Assembly: GCA_958299035.1 (NCBI GenBank)
Contig: CATQJL010000316.1
Location: 9,022,347-9,086,346 of the forward strand
Origin: Cylicocyclus nassatus
Lineage: Eukaryota; Nematoda; Chromadorea; Rhabditida; Strongylidae
Direction of reading: 5' to 3'
DNA length: 64,000 nucleotides
Shown in pieces: positions 1-11,744 of the stretch; position 1 is the first letter of the stretch, and every line of letters begins with the position of its first letter. Made by a program: the position numbers and the translations under genes. The notes beneath the pieces are model-generated. The model made no database searches. It was not told the DNA's origin and saw only the letters and a program-made list of their open reading frames with translations.

Positions 1-28
1 GACCCGGGTTCAATTCCCGGCAGGGGAG
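1..28 (+). tRNA. 3' end of a tRNA (Asp-like), cut by the window edge
   Basis: The first 28 bases form a T arm (CCGGG, loop TTCAATT, CCCGG) followed by an acceptor 3' strand CAGGGGA and a discriminator G. The loop fits the B-box consensus GGTTCAANNCC. The strong T stem and GGGGAG end resemble metazoan tRNA-Asp as I remember it. The 5' half lies outside the window, so identity is unproven and a tRNA-derived SINE is possible. Confidence 0.5.
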
Positions 29-297
29 AATCTTTGCGCACTACCCTTTGATTTAACTGGCTTGGCGGCTGGAAGGCACGCGCACGGGAGAGACGCAGAC
101 TGCGTCGCGGGTGCGAGCAGCCTTATTTAGGCAGCACCATCTCTCTCTTGTTTGCGCACTGCGGTATACTTGAGGATTTGCACAACATTCTCGTCCAATT
201 CTGCTATTTGTATGCGATTTTGCAACACATTGAAAACGGGCTCGAAGTTACGATGCAAAAAAGTCTTTGCCTCTTCATGAATGTTCTGAGGTGATCT
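29..297. other. intergenic, no gene seen
   Basis: GC-rich imperfect inverted bases around 70-120 (GAGACGCAG/CTGCGTCGC) resemble repeat debris near 39060 and 40735. No supported reading frame. Confidence 0.4.
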
Positions 298-990
298 ATG
301 GACCCCCAACCACTGTCGATTTTTGATACAGTAACGCATCAGACACAAATATTTTGAAACGTTTCATCTGCTTTCAGTGCAGCTGTGTTCTAAAGCACAG
401 CACTGCGTGTTCACGATCCCTTTTGATAAGTAAACATTTATTCGTTGGTATATTAGGCAAAATTCTTTTTCAAAACGGAGAATTCTACGGTCAAAATGCA
501 TTCATTACTTTTCGCCTATATTCTTCTCAATCTAGCTGTACCTGTTACTACTTCTCCCATTGGGACTTCGGAGAATATAAATGTGTGAGTTCTTTGAAAT
601 TTTAAGAGTAGATTACTTGCTGACAATAGCGATTTTCTAGGTTCGAAAGGATAACAAACGAATTCAATGATAATAAAAAATGTGCTGAAGAAGACGATCC
701 TAATATTGGCAGGCATGACATCGTTGATACAGTTGATCGTGGATTCTCTCCATATTTTCCACGCGTTGGCATTCTGCAGCTAATGAAGGGATATTTGTTA
801 TACTAAATTGTCTACATATGGTGGTCTTGGATGAAGCCACCGGCTGTTTGTTGCAGTGTATGTGGGGTGTTTTTCTTGCTAACGATGTGGATAGTCTTGT
901 TATATTGTTTATCATGTACAGATTGTATAGATTGTAAATAATAAAAGCATTGTTGAAACTGCTGAAAGCATAACTCTGTGAATTTCAGAT
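298..990. repeat. left arm of a ~700 bp inverted duplication (partner 4205-4933)
   Basis: This block is homologous to the reverse complement of 4205-4933. Similarity starts ~190 bp upstream of the ATG and runs past the poly(A) signal AATAAA near 936. Each arm carries one complete gene, so this is an inverted gene duplication, not a transposon terminus. Confidence 0.8.
496..806 (+). CDS. small secreted protein, two exons (copy 1)
   Basis: Two exons, 496-584 and 641-806, joined across a 56-nt GT-AG intron, give an 84-residue protein. It starts with a hydrophobic signal peptide (MHSLLFAYILLNLAVP). The mature part is acidic with a single Cys (KKCAEEDDPNIGRHDIVD) and no recognisable domain. The ATG is preceded by TCAAA, identical in the paralogue. 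A poly(A) signal lies near 936. The convergent paralogue at 4419-4729 has exactly the same exon lengths (89 and 166 nt) and intron length (56 nt), and differs mostly by substitutions that keep the frame open, which argues for a real gene. Function unknown; secretion is inferred from the leader only. Confidence 0.7.
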
Positions 991-2285
991 TCTTGAAAAA
1001 ATTGTGACATATTATCTTTTTAATGTGTTGTTTTGGGAGTGATACATGCTACAATTCACCGGTGGAAATAGAATGGAGCGCACAGTCATTACGCATAAAA
1101 ACCGCTAATTTGGAAAATCTTGAAAATTCATCGGAAATTTCGCTAAACAATTCTATTCAATAAAAATGTTCTCGTCCTGAAGAGCGATTTGCGCTAAAGG
1201 TCCTTTGTCCTGATTACTGTTACTGTCAAACTCAAGCTCTAGTCATGGTGCAGCTGGCTAAAATTTCAGCTTTCTGAGAGTGTTAGTTCCCGACAATTTA
1301 TTGATTCCAGCATTAAAGCCCTAGTCAAGAAAGCTAAATCAATATTCCTCGAAACCCAACTTTTTCAGAGAGCTGAAACTTCACGGTTTTACATCAAAGC
1401 TTGTAGTATCCAATCATCGTTGGGAAAAGCTCAGCATTGCTTTGTTGAAAACTTGAAAATATTTATTCTCTTGACTGCTAGCCAGGAATAAATACGGCAA
1501 CTATACAATACATATAATACACATATGAATGTGTGATGTGAAATGTGTGCGAGTGGACAAGATAAAATTTCTGTGAAATTATTTTGAAACGGGATCGTAG
1601 CTAGTGCATACTTTTACGCATGTCTTGTAAAGCTTGCTTCGTTCAATCAGCGGTGCCCTGAAGTCTGGATGATATCAAGAAATGCATGACTTTTTGCCGT
1701 ACCAACTCACAAGAGAGGTACTCTCGCCTTAACACTTTGATATGTGATACATATCAACTAAGGAACTTTTAAACGCTAATTTCAACTCGGCATTTCATTC
1801 CTGTTTAACGCTCTTCTAAAAGGAGTTATGGAAGCTAGGAAATCCTTCGTTCGTGAGGGCTGCTAGGTGCGTTCGTGATGCAGTGATTAGCGTGCTCGCA
1901 AGAGAGAGGTTGATGTTTCGAGTCCGGTGAGGAGCGAACCCTTTTGCATTCTGAATTTGAGTTGGGTAAGCACTTGAAAGCCGTTTTGGCATACTTGACC
2001 TGAGAAATAATTTTCTGACAAAGCAGCATAAGATACTCTCCAGACACCCAATTCAAACTATTCACCACTCGCACCTAATGCCATCACGCTAGCCCCTGCT
2101 CCTCTGTGCCACTAAACTACATGACAAAGTCTTTAAATTCAGTGACCGCCTGTAGTCGAGATTTTCGGGTTCCGAAACTCCAGCTTTAAAATCAGCGTTT
2201 AACTGTGCTTTAGCTGGTATGCATCTTGTATCGAACGGCCACGGACATTGAAAGTATTCGTATTCGTCAGAGCTTATGTAACAAC
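807..2285. other. 3' UTR then intergenic sequence
   Basis: Homology to the second copy continues to ~990. Beyond that I see no spliced gene. Around 1880-1945 a B-box-like GTTTCGAGTCC lies downstream of a weak A-box-like stretch, possibly an old tRNA-derived SINE. Confidence 0.4.
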
Positions 2286-2595
2286 CAGTGGCGTACCGAC
2301 CCCCCCCCCCCCCTTCGAGAATGAATCGCGAAATTTTTGAAAGTTACGTAAATGTGTTATGAAAATTTGCAAGCCACTTGTTTTTATTAACAATTAAAAT
2401 AGTTTTTGAAAATTTTTAATTCAAATTTGTCTTCCGCGCCCCCTTTTTCTGAAATTTCGGGGCCAGGAGCCCGAAAAAATTTTGGGAAGCATCAGGAAAA
2501 ATTTTCGGAGTGCGTGGCCAAAGCCACGCACTTCATCGGAAATTTTTTTGTCGCCCTGCCCCTCCCCTCGAACGGAAATTCTGGATACGCCACTG
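2286..2595. mobile_element. 310-bp hAT-type MITE
   Basis: Terminal inverted repeats CAGTGGCGTA ... TACGCCACTG. The 8 bases before the left end (GTAACAAC) and after the right end (GTAACGAC) match 7/8, the duplication length of hAT elements. A C14 run follows the left TIR. The interior has no coding capacity. Confidence 0.7.
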
Positions 2596-3168
2596 GTAAC
2601 GACCTAAAATATTTCTCGCTGTAGGGCAACACGTTTTGCATTACTTCCGTCAGCTTGTCAATCGCACATTTCCAAAGAGGTGTACGTCTGTTTTTGACCT
2701 TCTATGGAACTGAAGAAGCACCATTTATGCGGTTTGCGAGAAGGCGCAACGAATGATAATATGGTACAACGAGATTTGACGGTATACTGGATGAAGTGCC
2801 GCCTATCAAATTTTGCAGACAGTTTTGAAAGTTATGAAGCCAGGTTTTAGAAATATCCACTTGCTATGTCAATTGGGCTTTTTTCTCGTACGATATCGAG
2901 TACGGGTAATGTTGGGTTGCACACACAGTATATACCGTTGTTCGCTTCACGCAACTCCTGCAGAACGCCCTGCCAGTCCCAAATCTTGTTTAGGAGACCC
3001 TTAACTGAAGCGATCAACTCTTTTTTGTCTTACATTAACGTGCAAATGCCATTTCCACAACCGGTAGCATGTGTAAAGCGAAGAAGAAGCGCTCTCTTTC
3101 TATAAGCAAAAATCGGCAGCTGCCGAAAATGCTCTCTTCAGTAATTATAACTTCAATTGAAAAATTAC

Positions 3169-3556
3169 CAACTATTACAGTTATGACAGTGGAATGTGAA
3201 AAATTTGAGAATTTGACGAATTCGCCAAATTCGCCGATGTCGCCGACGTCGCCGACTTTGCGTCTTTTCACCATAACTCCTTTCGTTTTCAATATATAAA
3301 TTTGAAGGCAGATTTGGATTCAGCTCGCCGAGACGAATCTTCTCATATATCGAATGCTGTGATCGGCTCGATTACGGTAAGTGCATGGTAGGAACCCGTT
3401 GCATCCTGTGGTGCTGCTTTCTAGGGTGTGTATGAAATTTATTGAGAACGAAAGGAGTTATGGCGAAAAGACGCAAAGTCGGCGACATCGGCGATTTTGG
3501 CGAATTCGCCAAATTCGCCGAAATTTTTCACATTCCACTGTCATAACTGTAGGTTG
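3169..3556. repeat. foldback repeat, ~115-bp arms
   Basis: About 3169-3292 is the reverse complement of about 3441-3556, including the GCCGA-rich core (TTCGCCAAATTCGCCGA) and the flank ATTCCACTGTCATAACTGT. The loop is ~150 bp. Overlapping short frames on both strands are by-products of the symmetry. Confidence 0.75.
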
Positions 3557-4418
3557 GCTCAAAAGTTCTCGGAACCTAATGCATGTACATCCTCTAAAAT
3601 TGCAGCCGTAGTCCTTCTCGCCTGTAACTGTTATCTAAGCAAGTGGGAGGAGCCTAGGGCCAATGGGGGCGGAGTTTGTCACTTTTTAATTACCCGTTTT
3701 TCTACAGGGGTTTCATAACGTTTATAGAAGTTGGAAATCTGGGTCAACTCAAAATTTTTGGTTTGGAATTTTCGCCTGAATTTTCAAAGAAAACATTGAT
3801 AGTGCTTACACTTACCATAATTTTGCTTTTGTTTATCCAACGGCATGCAGCTAACCCCAATCAGTGCTTACATTGAAACAAAAACTTGTACAAATGCAAC
3901 ATCCTTGAATTTCGAGCCAATCTAATATCTTCTAATGAAGTCACTGAGTTCCGTTAGATTCTCACTTTTTCACAATTTTTCAAATGACAAAATGAATTTT
4001 TTCTTCGGAATTTATTTCTTCTTCCACAATGTGCTGCAGGCAACTTCGTAAGTCGTAAAAGTTTCAACCGAATGCTTCGTTCTATGGCTGCAGTGAACAA
4101 CTCAAAGCGTTCTAATCGTCAATAATACATTTTTGAAACTCAAAGACACGACCTCAACCACCACTAATCATTAATAATCATTCTGTTTTTCATACCTCAA
4201 AGCACGGTCCACCTACTAGTAAGTTAAATTCACAGAGTTCTGTTATGCTTATAGCAGTTTCAACAATGCTTTTGTTATTTACAATATATACAATCTGTAC
4301 ATAACAAACAATATAAGCATACAATAATATAACAACACACTCATCGTTAGCAAGAAAATAAAAATCAATTGCAATCAACGGCGGGTGGCTTCATCCAAGA
4401 CCACCATAATGGACGAGT

Positions 4419-4729
4419 TTAGTATGTCAATAATCCTTTCATTATCTGCCGAATGCCAGTGCGTGGAAGATTTGGAGAGAATCCTCCATCAATGTTATTA
4501 ACGATGTCATGTCTCGCAATATAGGGATTGTCTTCCTCAGCACACCTTTTATTAACATGGTATTCGTCTGTTATCGTTCTGAACCTAAAAATCGCTTATT
4601 GTCAGCAAGTAATCTGCTCTTAAGATTTTAGAGAACCCACACATTTTTGTTCTCTGTAGTCTCAATGGGAGAAGTAGTAACAGGTACAGCTAGATTGAGA
4701 ATAATATAGGCGAGAAGTAATGAATGCAT
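4419..4729 (-). CDS. small secreted protein, two exons (copy 2)
   Basis: Minus-strand exons 4641-4729 and 4419-4584 with a 56-nt intron encode an 84-residue paralogue of 496-806. The signal peptide (MHSLLLAYIILNLAVP) and the KRCAEEDNPYIARHDIVN stretch align without gaps. The conserved region ends in RTGIRQIMKGLLTY. No domain recognised. It converges with copy 1 across 3.6 kb of repeats. Both copies are open, so neither is an obvious pseudogene. Confidence 0.72.
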
Positions 4730-4770
4730 TTTGACCGTAGAACTCTCCGTTTTGAGAAGAACTTGGGAGC

Positions 4771-4778
4771 TTTATATA
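4771..4778 (-). promoter_or_regulatory. TATA box of small secreted gene copy 2
   Basis: TATATAAA on the minus strand, ~42 bp upstream of the ATG at 4729. The equivalent position in copy 1 reads TATATTAG, so that copy has a weaker box and may be expressed differently. Confidence 0.5.
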
Positions 4779-5189
4779 CCAACGGATAAATGTTTACTTA
4801 TAAAAGGGGATCGTGAACACACGTGCTGTGCTTTAGATCACAGCTGCACTGAAAGCAGATAAAACGTTTCAAAATATTTGTGTCTGATGCGACATTGTAC
4901 CAAAAATCGACAGTACTTGGGTGTCCACAGATCTTTGTTCCTAAAACGAATTTAAAAGGAAAATACGATTCAAAAATTGGATTTGCAAGGATAAAATGCA
5001 AACAGGTTTTTACTCAAGATTTAATCGTTAGAAATGCTTACCAAATCCTATGAATGAGGAGAAGGGCAAGTTACATATGACTTTTCACGGTCGAATGAAT
5101 CTTGTTCTTTATAGTATTTCCGCAATGCGCGTGCATCCTGATAATTTCATGCTTTAGTCTGTAAACGCATTGTTTCTGAGCTTGATAAA

Positions 5190-5530
5190 TAGTATACTTG
5201 GGTCGGAATCGAATAGAAATTCGATCATTCGAACAAAACATTCGAATATATTCGTAATCAAAATTCGATATTCGGAGTTCTTCCACTTTCGAATAATATT
5301 CGAAACTCGGATAACTGAGAAGACGGGGTTTCGAATAAAATTCGAAACTCGAATAATCAAAAAACAGGGTTTCGAATAAAATTCGAAAACTCGAATAATC
5401 AAAAAACGAGGATTCGAATATCATTCGAAAACTCGAATAATCAGAAAACGGGGTTTCGAATAGATTTTATTCGAATGTTTTATTCGAATGCTTATTCGAA
5501 TTCGTATTCGAGGACTTCGTATTCAGTTTA
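5190..5530. repeat. TTCGAA-rich degenerate array (copy 1)
   Basis: Dozens of ATTCGAAT/TATTCGAA words in short variable spacing, starting after TATACTTGGGT. Near-identical to 6930-7245 over most of its length, followed by the shared GACTTTGTTGCAGAGCCA. Open frames here are repeat translations. Confidence 0.8.
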
Positions 5531-6261
5531 TTCGACTTTGTTGCAGAGCCAGCTACAGAGTCGTTTTTTTTGCAAAACTCGGTAATGCATCTTTTGCAAG
5601 GAGACAATCGATGACAGCCTTTTTGCAGTCGGGGAACAAGGAATTTAAAAATCAATTTTTTTTCCTTTTTTCAATAAGTATTCAATAGTATAGAAAGCTG
5701 TGGAACTATGATACCATTCATGATGAAATCTATGGTTCTCACTAAACAAAAGAAAAACCTGTTTTACCTAGCAAACTGATCAAAGGTGTTTTTGGCTACT
5801 ACTGGATGAAGATGTCAGTAATCCGTCTACAGATCATTCACCAAAGAGCAAGAAACAATAATTCATAGCAGAACCACCACTATTTATTCTCACGAGCAAT
5901 CTACTCCAATTCCAGCGATCAGAACTTAGACCTATTAATGAACGATGATTTGGTTTTCCTATTTTCATATGCAGAAAATTAAAATTCTTTTGCTTGACTC
6001 GTTATCGCCGGAGACGTTCGCACAATATCTCTGAGCGGTTCAATTCGTAGGTTCTGCGGAACTTCATTTTTCCGATTGTTCATATCGAATTGAGACACAA
6101 GCACATGCGCTCCCCATGTGACGAGACTCTTCGTATTTTCTTGTGCTATGCTGCAAAAAGTTTGTTTGTAAAACACCTTCAAATGCAATCAATGGCAGCG
6201 TCTTGGCAAATCTGGCTATCTAGGGTGGTCTAGGCTAAAGTTTGGAGCTGCATTTCTAAGC
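5531..6261. other. intergenic, no gene seen
   Basis: Contains the AAAACTCGGTAATG tail shared with ~7300 and otherwise unique AT-rich DNA without a credible spliced frame. Confidence 0.4.
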
Positions 6262-6929
6262 CGTAAGTCTTACATATAAAGCTGAATGTCTGTTGGTATG
6301 TACGTATGTCGTCTGTCAGTCCGTGCGTCTGTCTGTCTCTGTTTGTCTGTGTGGGGTGGAGAAACGAACTCGTTCAGATCGGACCGCCACCGCGGACTAC
6401 TGGTCCTGCAACGGCATGCAGATTGGAAAAGGACCAGTTGCCAGCGAAGGCCGTTCAAAACTGGCGGAGTTCGTTCCCCTAGCCCCCAAGCGGAGCTCAC
6501 ACGATTTATTAGCTGGTAAACCCGGGTCCGCCCGGCCCTGTCAATAATATACATTCGTAATCAACATGCTCACATAGCCCCTTTGCCACTTTCTAGCCCC
6601 GTAGCTCAAACTTCGAAAAAGTCGATAAAATCGATAACTATCGATAAACGGGAAGTAGTATATGACACCTCCTCTCCCGGCTCCGAAGCAAATGCAGCAA
6701 AGTTTGCCTGGGTCGGTTCAGAAGTCAACTTTTCTGTTTGGAACAAACGTACGCACAGCCGGGTAGGGGAACAAACTCCGCCAGTTTGAAGGGCCTCCGC
6801 TGGTAACTGGTCCTTTTGCAATGTGGCTGCGTGTCGTTGCAGACCAGTAGTGCGCGGAGGCGGCCCGAACTGGCGGAGTTGTTCCTACACCCTGCTGATT
6901 ACGAATGTATCATTTATAGGGTCCTGCGG

Positions 6930-7245
6930 ATTATACTTGGGTCCGAATCGAATAGAAATTCGATCATTCGAATAAAACATTCAAATATAATCGTATTCGA
7001 AATTCGATATTCGGAGTTCTTCCATTTTCGAATAATATTCGAAACTCGAATAACTGAGAAGACGGGGTTTCGAATAAAATTCGAAACTCGAATAATCAAA
7101 AAATGAGGATTCGAATATCATTCGAAAACTCGAATAATCAGAAAACGGGGTTTGAATAGACTTTATTCGAATGTTTTATTCGAATGTTTATTCGAATTCG
7201 TATTCGTACATTTATTCGAATGGACTTCGTATTCAGATTCGACTT
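6930..7245. repeat. TTCGAA-rich degenerate array (copy 2)
   Basis: Begins ATTATACTTGGGTCCGAATCG and repeats the word order of 5190-5530 almost base for base, so the two were copied as a block rather than expanded independently. Confidence 0.8.
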
Positions 7246-8474
7246 TGTTGCAGAGCCAACTGCAGAGTATCAAGCTCACTTCGTCCGCGTTTTTTTTTTG
7301 CAAAACTCGGTAATGTATCTTTTGCAACCGTTATGACCTTTGAACTGTATGGACGCATTCTTCCGACTGCTTGCGACAGTAAAAAAATCATATGTGGACT
7401 TTAATTGCTTTTTCTATCAATGAGATTGTTCGCACTGCTATTGGCACCAAAACATCAAAGAAGCTATCGAATTCAAGCTCATGTTCTGATTTCATATATT
7501 GAAAGTGTTTTGAAATGCCTGTTTTTGTTTCTTTGCATTGCCCCATTTTGTGTTACACAAAGCCCACACTAGTGAGCACTCTTGCTCGCATAAGTTATAT
7601 TGCACAACTGCCTCTATTCGCTACCTTAGATATTTTTTGGGAATTGGTGTAATTTGGGTAAAGGACATCGCAGTTTTAGTGGAGGATTAGACGGTTCAGA
7701 TCGCCGTACGCGATTTGCCAGTTACGAGATGTCTTCAAATGTAACGCCAGCTTACCACAAACGTTTAGCGTGTACAGCTTACTAAAAAGATAAATGCCCC
7801 GCATTCTGTACTTTTTAAGTATTGGACAATTTGGCTATTGCCAAACCACGTCGCCACTGAGATGCCTGCAGTATGCCCGGGGCTATAGGGGCATTCGTGC
7901 TCTCTTCGCGGAATAAACCACATGCCTTCGTCCACGATTAGCTTATACCACACAAGACGAAAATCTCCGATGAACAGGCAATGTATCGTAACATTTGTGG
8001 CATTTAAGTACATATGTGGCCACCGTTACTGCTTCAAAAGATCGCACCTAGCGCTATGAATCCGAACAGCTCGTTAGGTGCTTACACCAAGTTGCAATGT
8101 TTCTCATTTTTAGATTTCAGCTCCAGCCAATTTTATCTGTTACTCTGCTAAACGTCTTTGAAATCTAGTGGAAGCCTGACAAATAAGGCCCGATAAGGTT
8201 AATAGTTCGTCCAATAATGAGTAAAATATGACTTTTTGCTGATTTATAGACTAGTTGCGAACCGACCAACTTTATCGATTTTTTGGAGAAGTTTGAGCTG
8301 CGGGGCTGTGAATTGGTATAGGAGGTAAACGAGGATGCTGATTAAAACCGAAATCTATTTTATTGATTTCAGCGATTTTTGGAAAATTTTGAGCTAGGAC
8401 TTGGTATAGGGGATACGAGGGTGCTTATAAACGGATCGGCTTTAACCAGATATGTCGGCAAGTTTGAGATTTGG

Positions 8475-8735
8475 TTGCTCTAGTTATTCGATAAATCATT
8501 CGAATATTTATTCGAAATTCGACTTCTAATGTTCGAATATATTCGATATTTTTGATTTTCCGAATTTATTCGGAATTCATTCATTCGAGAATTTTTGAAC
8601 CTTGAATTTATTCGATATTCGTTTATTCGAGATTTTTTACTTGCGAATTTATCCGATATTCGTTTATTCGAAATTTTTCCTTTTCGAATTTATTCGATAT
8701 TCATTCATTCGATGAAAAATTTTTGAATTACCCAA
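8475..8735. repeat. TTCGAA-rich degenerate array (copy 3, inverted)
   Basis: Ends in ACCCAAGTATAATGCGGATC, the reverse complement of the leader of copies 1 and 2, so this is an inverted copy of the same family. Confidence 0.75.
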
Positions 8736-8802
8736 GTATAATGCGGATCCGGGTTTGCCAGCTAGTAAATCGTGTGAGCTCCACTTGGGCTTCGCTTTTT
8801 CT

Positions 8803-9085
8803 GATTACAGTTATAAAGTTCAAATTATCCAAAACCCTTAGACACCCGATTCCTGGAGACTCTGTTTTGATGGCACGGATGGCTTTCAGTACATGCGTGG
8901 GCGGAGTTTGATAGGATCTGGGCGGCTTGTTAGCATTTTGGTTGTTTCAGGCCGATTATCTCCATTCAGAGACAATATTTGAAAGCCGTACCAACGCAGA
9001 TGCCCCTCTCCCGAGGTCTACACTCAAGATCAGTATGGCGGAGGGGGTTAGATTTAGCCTGGACACTGCCTTCAAACGCTACAAC
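8803..9085. repeat. dispersed repeat, partner 23335-23690
   Basis: Shares CTGATTACAGTTATAAAGTT, CTCCTGGAGAC-like and ACCAACGCAGAT blocks in the same order with 23335-23690. No coding frame is conserved between copies. Confidence 0.6.
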
Positions 9086-9380
9086 GCAAGACCCTTTTCC
9101 GAAAGAAAGTCAGTTCAAAAGAGAGGCTTACCAATTTTCATCGGGCTCTTCTAGAAGATTTATAACTGTTTTGACTGTGTCTCCGATGATAAGATCTCTG
9201 AAAATCAAATACTCACTACTACTAATCAAATACTCAAAATTTATCACATCTTTTCATACCTCGTGAAAAACTTGTCAAGTTTTTTGTACGATTCTGTTTC
9301 GGAGAAAGGATCAAAACATTTGCGGGCTAACGTATTCGATGCGATATTGAATGTGCCGTCCAAAACCTAAAGTAGGAAGT

Positions 9381-10124
9381 CTATTTTGCAAAGAACCAAG
9401 TTTTGAGCATAGCTGCCTTCTCTATCAGATCTCTATCTATGGGTAAATCTTCCTCATTCAGCTCCTCTTCTTCTCTAAAAATACGGGAATGTTTTGTAGG
9501 CTGTAATAGGGCCAAACATACTCGGGAACGATCCAGAATGGTATGCCGTTTACAAGCGGATTCAAAGCATGATTTCCTTTCTTTTCGATGATATTTTCTG
9601 TACGTAATAAGCAGTACTGTTTGCTCAAACCTTACAAACTTCTCCCAGAATACCGTCGTCTTCCTCAAGAATAGTTCGGTCTTCTTTTGCCACTGGGACA
9701 CAAAATACTTGAGATCGTGGTGTATCTTCACAATGCTGCCTGAACACACATCAATGTTCGCCTTGAAGACATACAGAAAAAAAACAAGATTACGTTCTGG
9801 ATTTGGCCAGAAACTTCTCTTTTTTGACTTCATTTTTATTCTGCCAATTTTTCTTCTTTCCAAACCAAGTGGCATACTTTGGATTCGGACGTATCGCCAA
9901 GAAATATGCCTTACGTTCTCCGAAACCCATAGAGACACCACGTCGACGTCGCGGGAATGACTCAAGTAAGCAGCGGTCAGTTCGAAAAAATCACGAAAAT
10001 TGTAATCCTTATAGTATTTTTTTTTTGAAAGAAAGGATTGAAAGGGAGCATCAGGCAAGTCTTTTGATTACATGTAGAAAGAATGCAATTCTCCAACTGA
10101 GACACTGCCCGAGGGGTAGCTCAT
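9381..10124 (-). CDS. unresolved coding candidate
   Basis: A 225-codon minus frame is open from 10058 to 9381, ending in an acidic segment (NEEDLPIDRDLIEKAAMLK). A second minus frame in the same DNA looks just as protein-like, for example NPLVNGIPFWIVPEYVWPYY around 9480-9560 after a CAG acceptor near 9600, and GFGERKAYFLAIRPNPKYA around 9870-9930. A possible upstream first exon is 10072-10124 (MSYPSGSVSVGELHSFYM) with a GTAATC donor. Whether this is a multi-exon gene crossing frames or a decayed one cannot be settled by eye. No family recognised. Confidence 0.3.
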
Positions 10125-10285
10125 GCTGAACTCCCGCCCAATACCTACTCTTTCCTAAAACGTCCGTCCTCGAGTACCTGGCGACCTCTTACGTGAGAGC
10201 AGAACTTCTCAGCCACAAATGATATGTATAAGCTGCAGTTCGTTCAATAGCCTTAGTCGAACCTTTTTTGATTAGTGCTATATAC

Positions 10286-10618
10286 CAGTGGCGTGCCCAG
10301 GATTCCCGTTTGCGGAAATGGGGGGGGGGGAGACAAAATTTTCCTTAGAATGAAGGTGCGCGGCGTTAGCCACTCCGAAAATTTTATGGGAGGCTTTCCA
10401 AGAATTTTGCGAACCCATAAGAATTTTTTTACAGTGCTAATCTTTTTTTAAATTTTACATCCATTTTAATCATGTACATGTAAGCAATCATGTATATATC
10501 ATGTATCAATCATGTAAGCATAGGTGAGTCATTTGCACACTTTGTCAACTCATGCGATTAATCTTCAAAAATTTTGCGATAGTTTCGGGGGACGGGAGGG
10601 GGTTTCATTACACCACTA
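10286..10618. mobile_element. possible hAT-type MITE, right end caught in a tandem array
   Basis: Left end CAGTGGCGTG matches the 2286-2595 element. The right end ATTACACCACTA fits a diverged partner TIR. TATAC flanks both sides, but a full 8-bp duplication is not visible. From 10487 on its sequence is part of the tandem unit. Confidence 0.4.
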
Positions 10619-11332
10619 GGTATACTTATAGGATGGTTACTTATTTTTAGGATTCTTCTGCAAAGGTTCTGGAAGTTATACACTCCCCCCCCCCCGCAGT
10701 TTCTCCTCTTTAAACTGGGGTTTTGTATTTGCTTACATAATTATAGACTTTTGATGTAAGCATGAAGAATCATGTATATATCATGTATCAATCATGTAAG
10801 CATAGGTGAGTCATTTGCACACTTTGTCAACTCATGCGATTAATCTTCAAAAATTTTGCGATAGTTTCGGGGGACGGGAGGGGGTTTCATTACACCACTA
10901 GGTATACTTATAGGATGGTTACTTATTTTTAGGATTCTTCTGCAAAGGTTCTGGAAGTTATACACTCCCCCCCCCCGCAGTTTCTCCTCTTTAAACTGGG
11001 GTTTTGTATTTGCTTACATAATTATAGACTTTTGATGTAAGCATGAAGAATCATGTATATATCATGTATCAATCATGTAAGCATAGGTGAGTCATTTGCA
11101 CACTTTGTCAACTCATGCGATTAATCTTCAAAAATTTTGCGATAGTTTCGGGGGACGGGAGGGGGTTTCATTACACCACTAGGTATACTTATAGGATGGT
11201 TACTTATTTTTAGGATTCTTCTGCAAAGGTTCTGGAAGTTATACACTCCCCCCCCCCCCGCAGTTTCTCCTCTTTAAACTGGGGTTTTGTATTTGCTTAC
11301 ATAATTATAGACTTTTGATGTAAGCATGAAGA
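10487..11332. repeat. three-copy tandem array, unit 281-283 bp
   Basis: Units start at 10487, 10769 and 11050 (ATCATGTATATATCATGTAT) and measure 282, 281 and 283 bp. The poly-C runs have 11, 10 and 12 C, so the whole length difference is explained by that run. The rest of the units reads as identical by eye. The array lies in what appears to be an intron of the minus-strand gene at 11480-11744. Confidence 0.9.
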
Positions 11333-11479
11333 AAGCTTATTAGATCACTTAATCATCTCAATATACTACGTACATCATCATCACGCACAGACGCTGCCCG
11401 AGACTTCGGTCGACAATCATACAAAACCTAGACGCTCAAAAATTAGCTTTTCAACGTTTGAAATGGAGGAGTACGGTAC

Positions 11480-11744
11480 CTGAAGCTTGCGAAATTCTAT
11501 CCAGTTCTTTTCTTCCTGCTTAGCTTGTGCTCTGAAAAGTTCACGTAGACCTAAGATGACTCAATAAAGGCCAGTAATTGTACCTAGCTGCCTTCGATTT
11601 ATTCACTTTGGCTCTAGCAAGATCCATTTTCTTCTTGTCAAGCTCTTGTACGGCCACCTTTTGAACTGTGAGGATTACTCGTAAAGTGCCTTTTATGCTG
11701 GCTACATCACCGAGGCCTACCTTTCTCATCATCATAATCCTTTG
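11480..11744 (-). CDS. two exons of a coiled-coil, possibly BAR-domain, protein
   Basis: Minus exons 11584-11744 and 11480-11531 join in frame across a 52-nt intron with TTTTCAG acceptors on both. The joined peptide contains KGTLRVILTVQKVAVQELDK followed by KKMDLARAKVNKSKAARAQA and a KNWIEFRKLQ end. The LD-KK-DL-AK-K-KA spacing recalls the helical core of endophilin/BAR proteins (family knowledge), but it could be another coiled coil. Further exons are expected on both sides: upstream near 11760-11800 (HPKYVKRL) and downstream beyond the tandem array. The gene is therefore partial as annotated. Confidence 0.45.

Larger units (their letters stand above)
4205..4933. repeat. right arm of the inverted duplication
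   Basis: Reverse-complement partner of 298-990, covering promoter, gene and 3' UTR of the second small secreted gene. Confidence 0.8.
6262..8810. repeat. composite region with inverted outer blocks
   Basis: The block 6484-6535 (CGGAGCTCACACGATTTATT, AGCTGGTAAACCCGGGTCCG) is the inverted relative of 8740-8800 (CGGATCCGGGTTTGCCAGCT). Near 6270-6350 a TATAAAGCTGAATGTCTGT stretch followed by pyrimidine/GT-rich repeats resembles Helitron-like 5' ends from memory. TTCGAA arrays lie inside. I cannot define exact ends or a target duplication, so the class is open. Confidence 0.4.

Noticed and set aside
5200..5520. CRISPR-like periodicity in the TTCGAA array
   Set aside because: No constant repeat length or unique spacers; the words overlap and the genome is eukaryotic.
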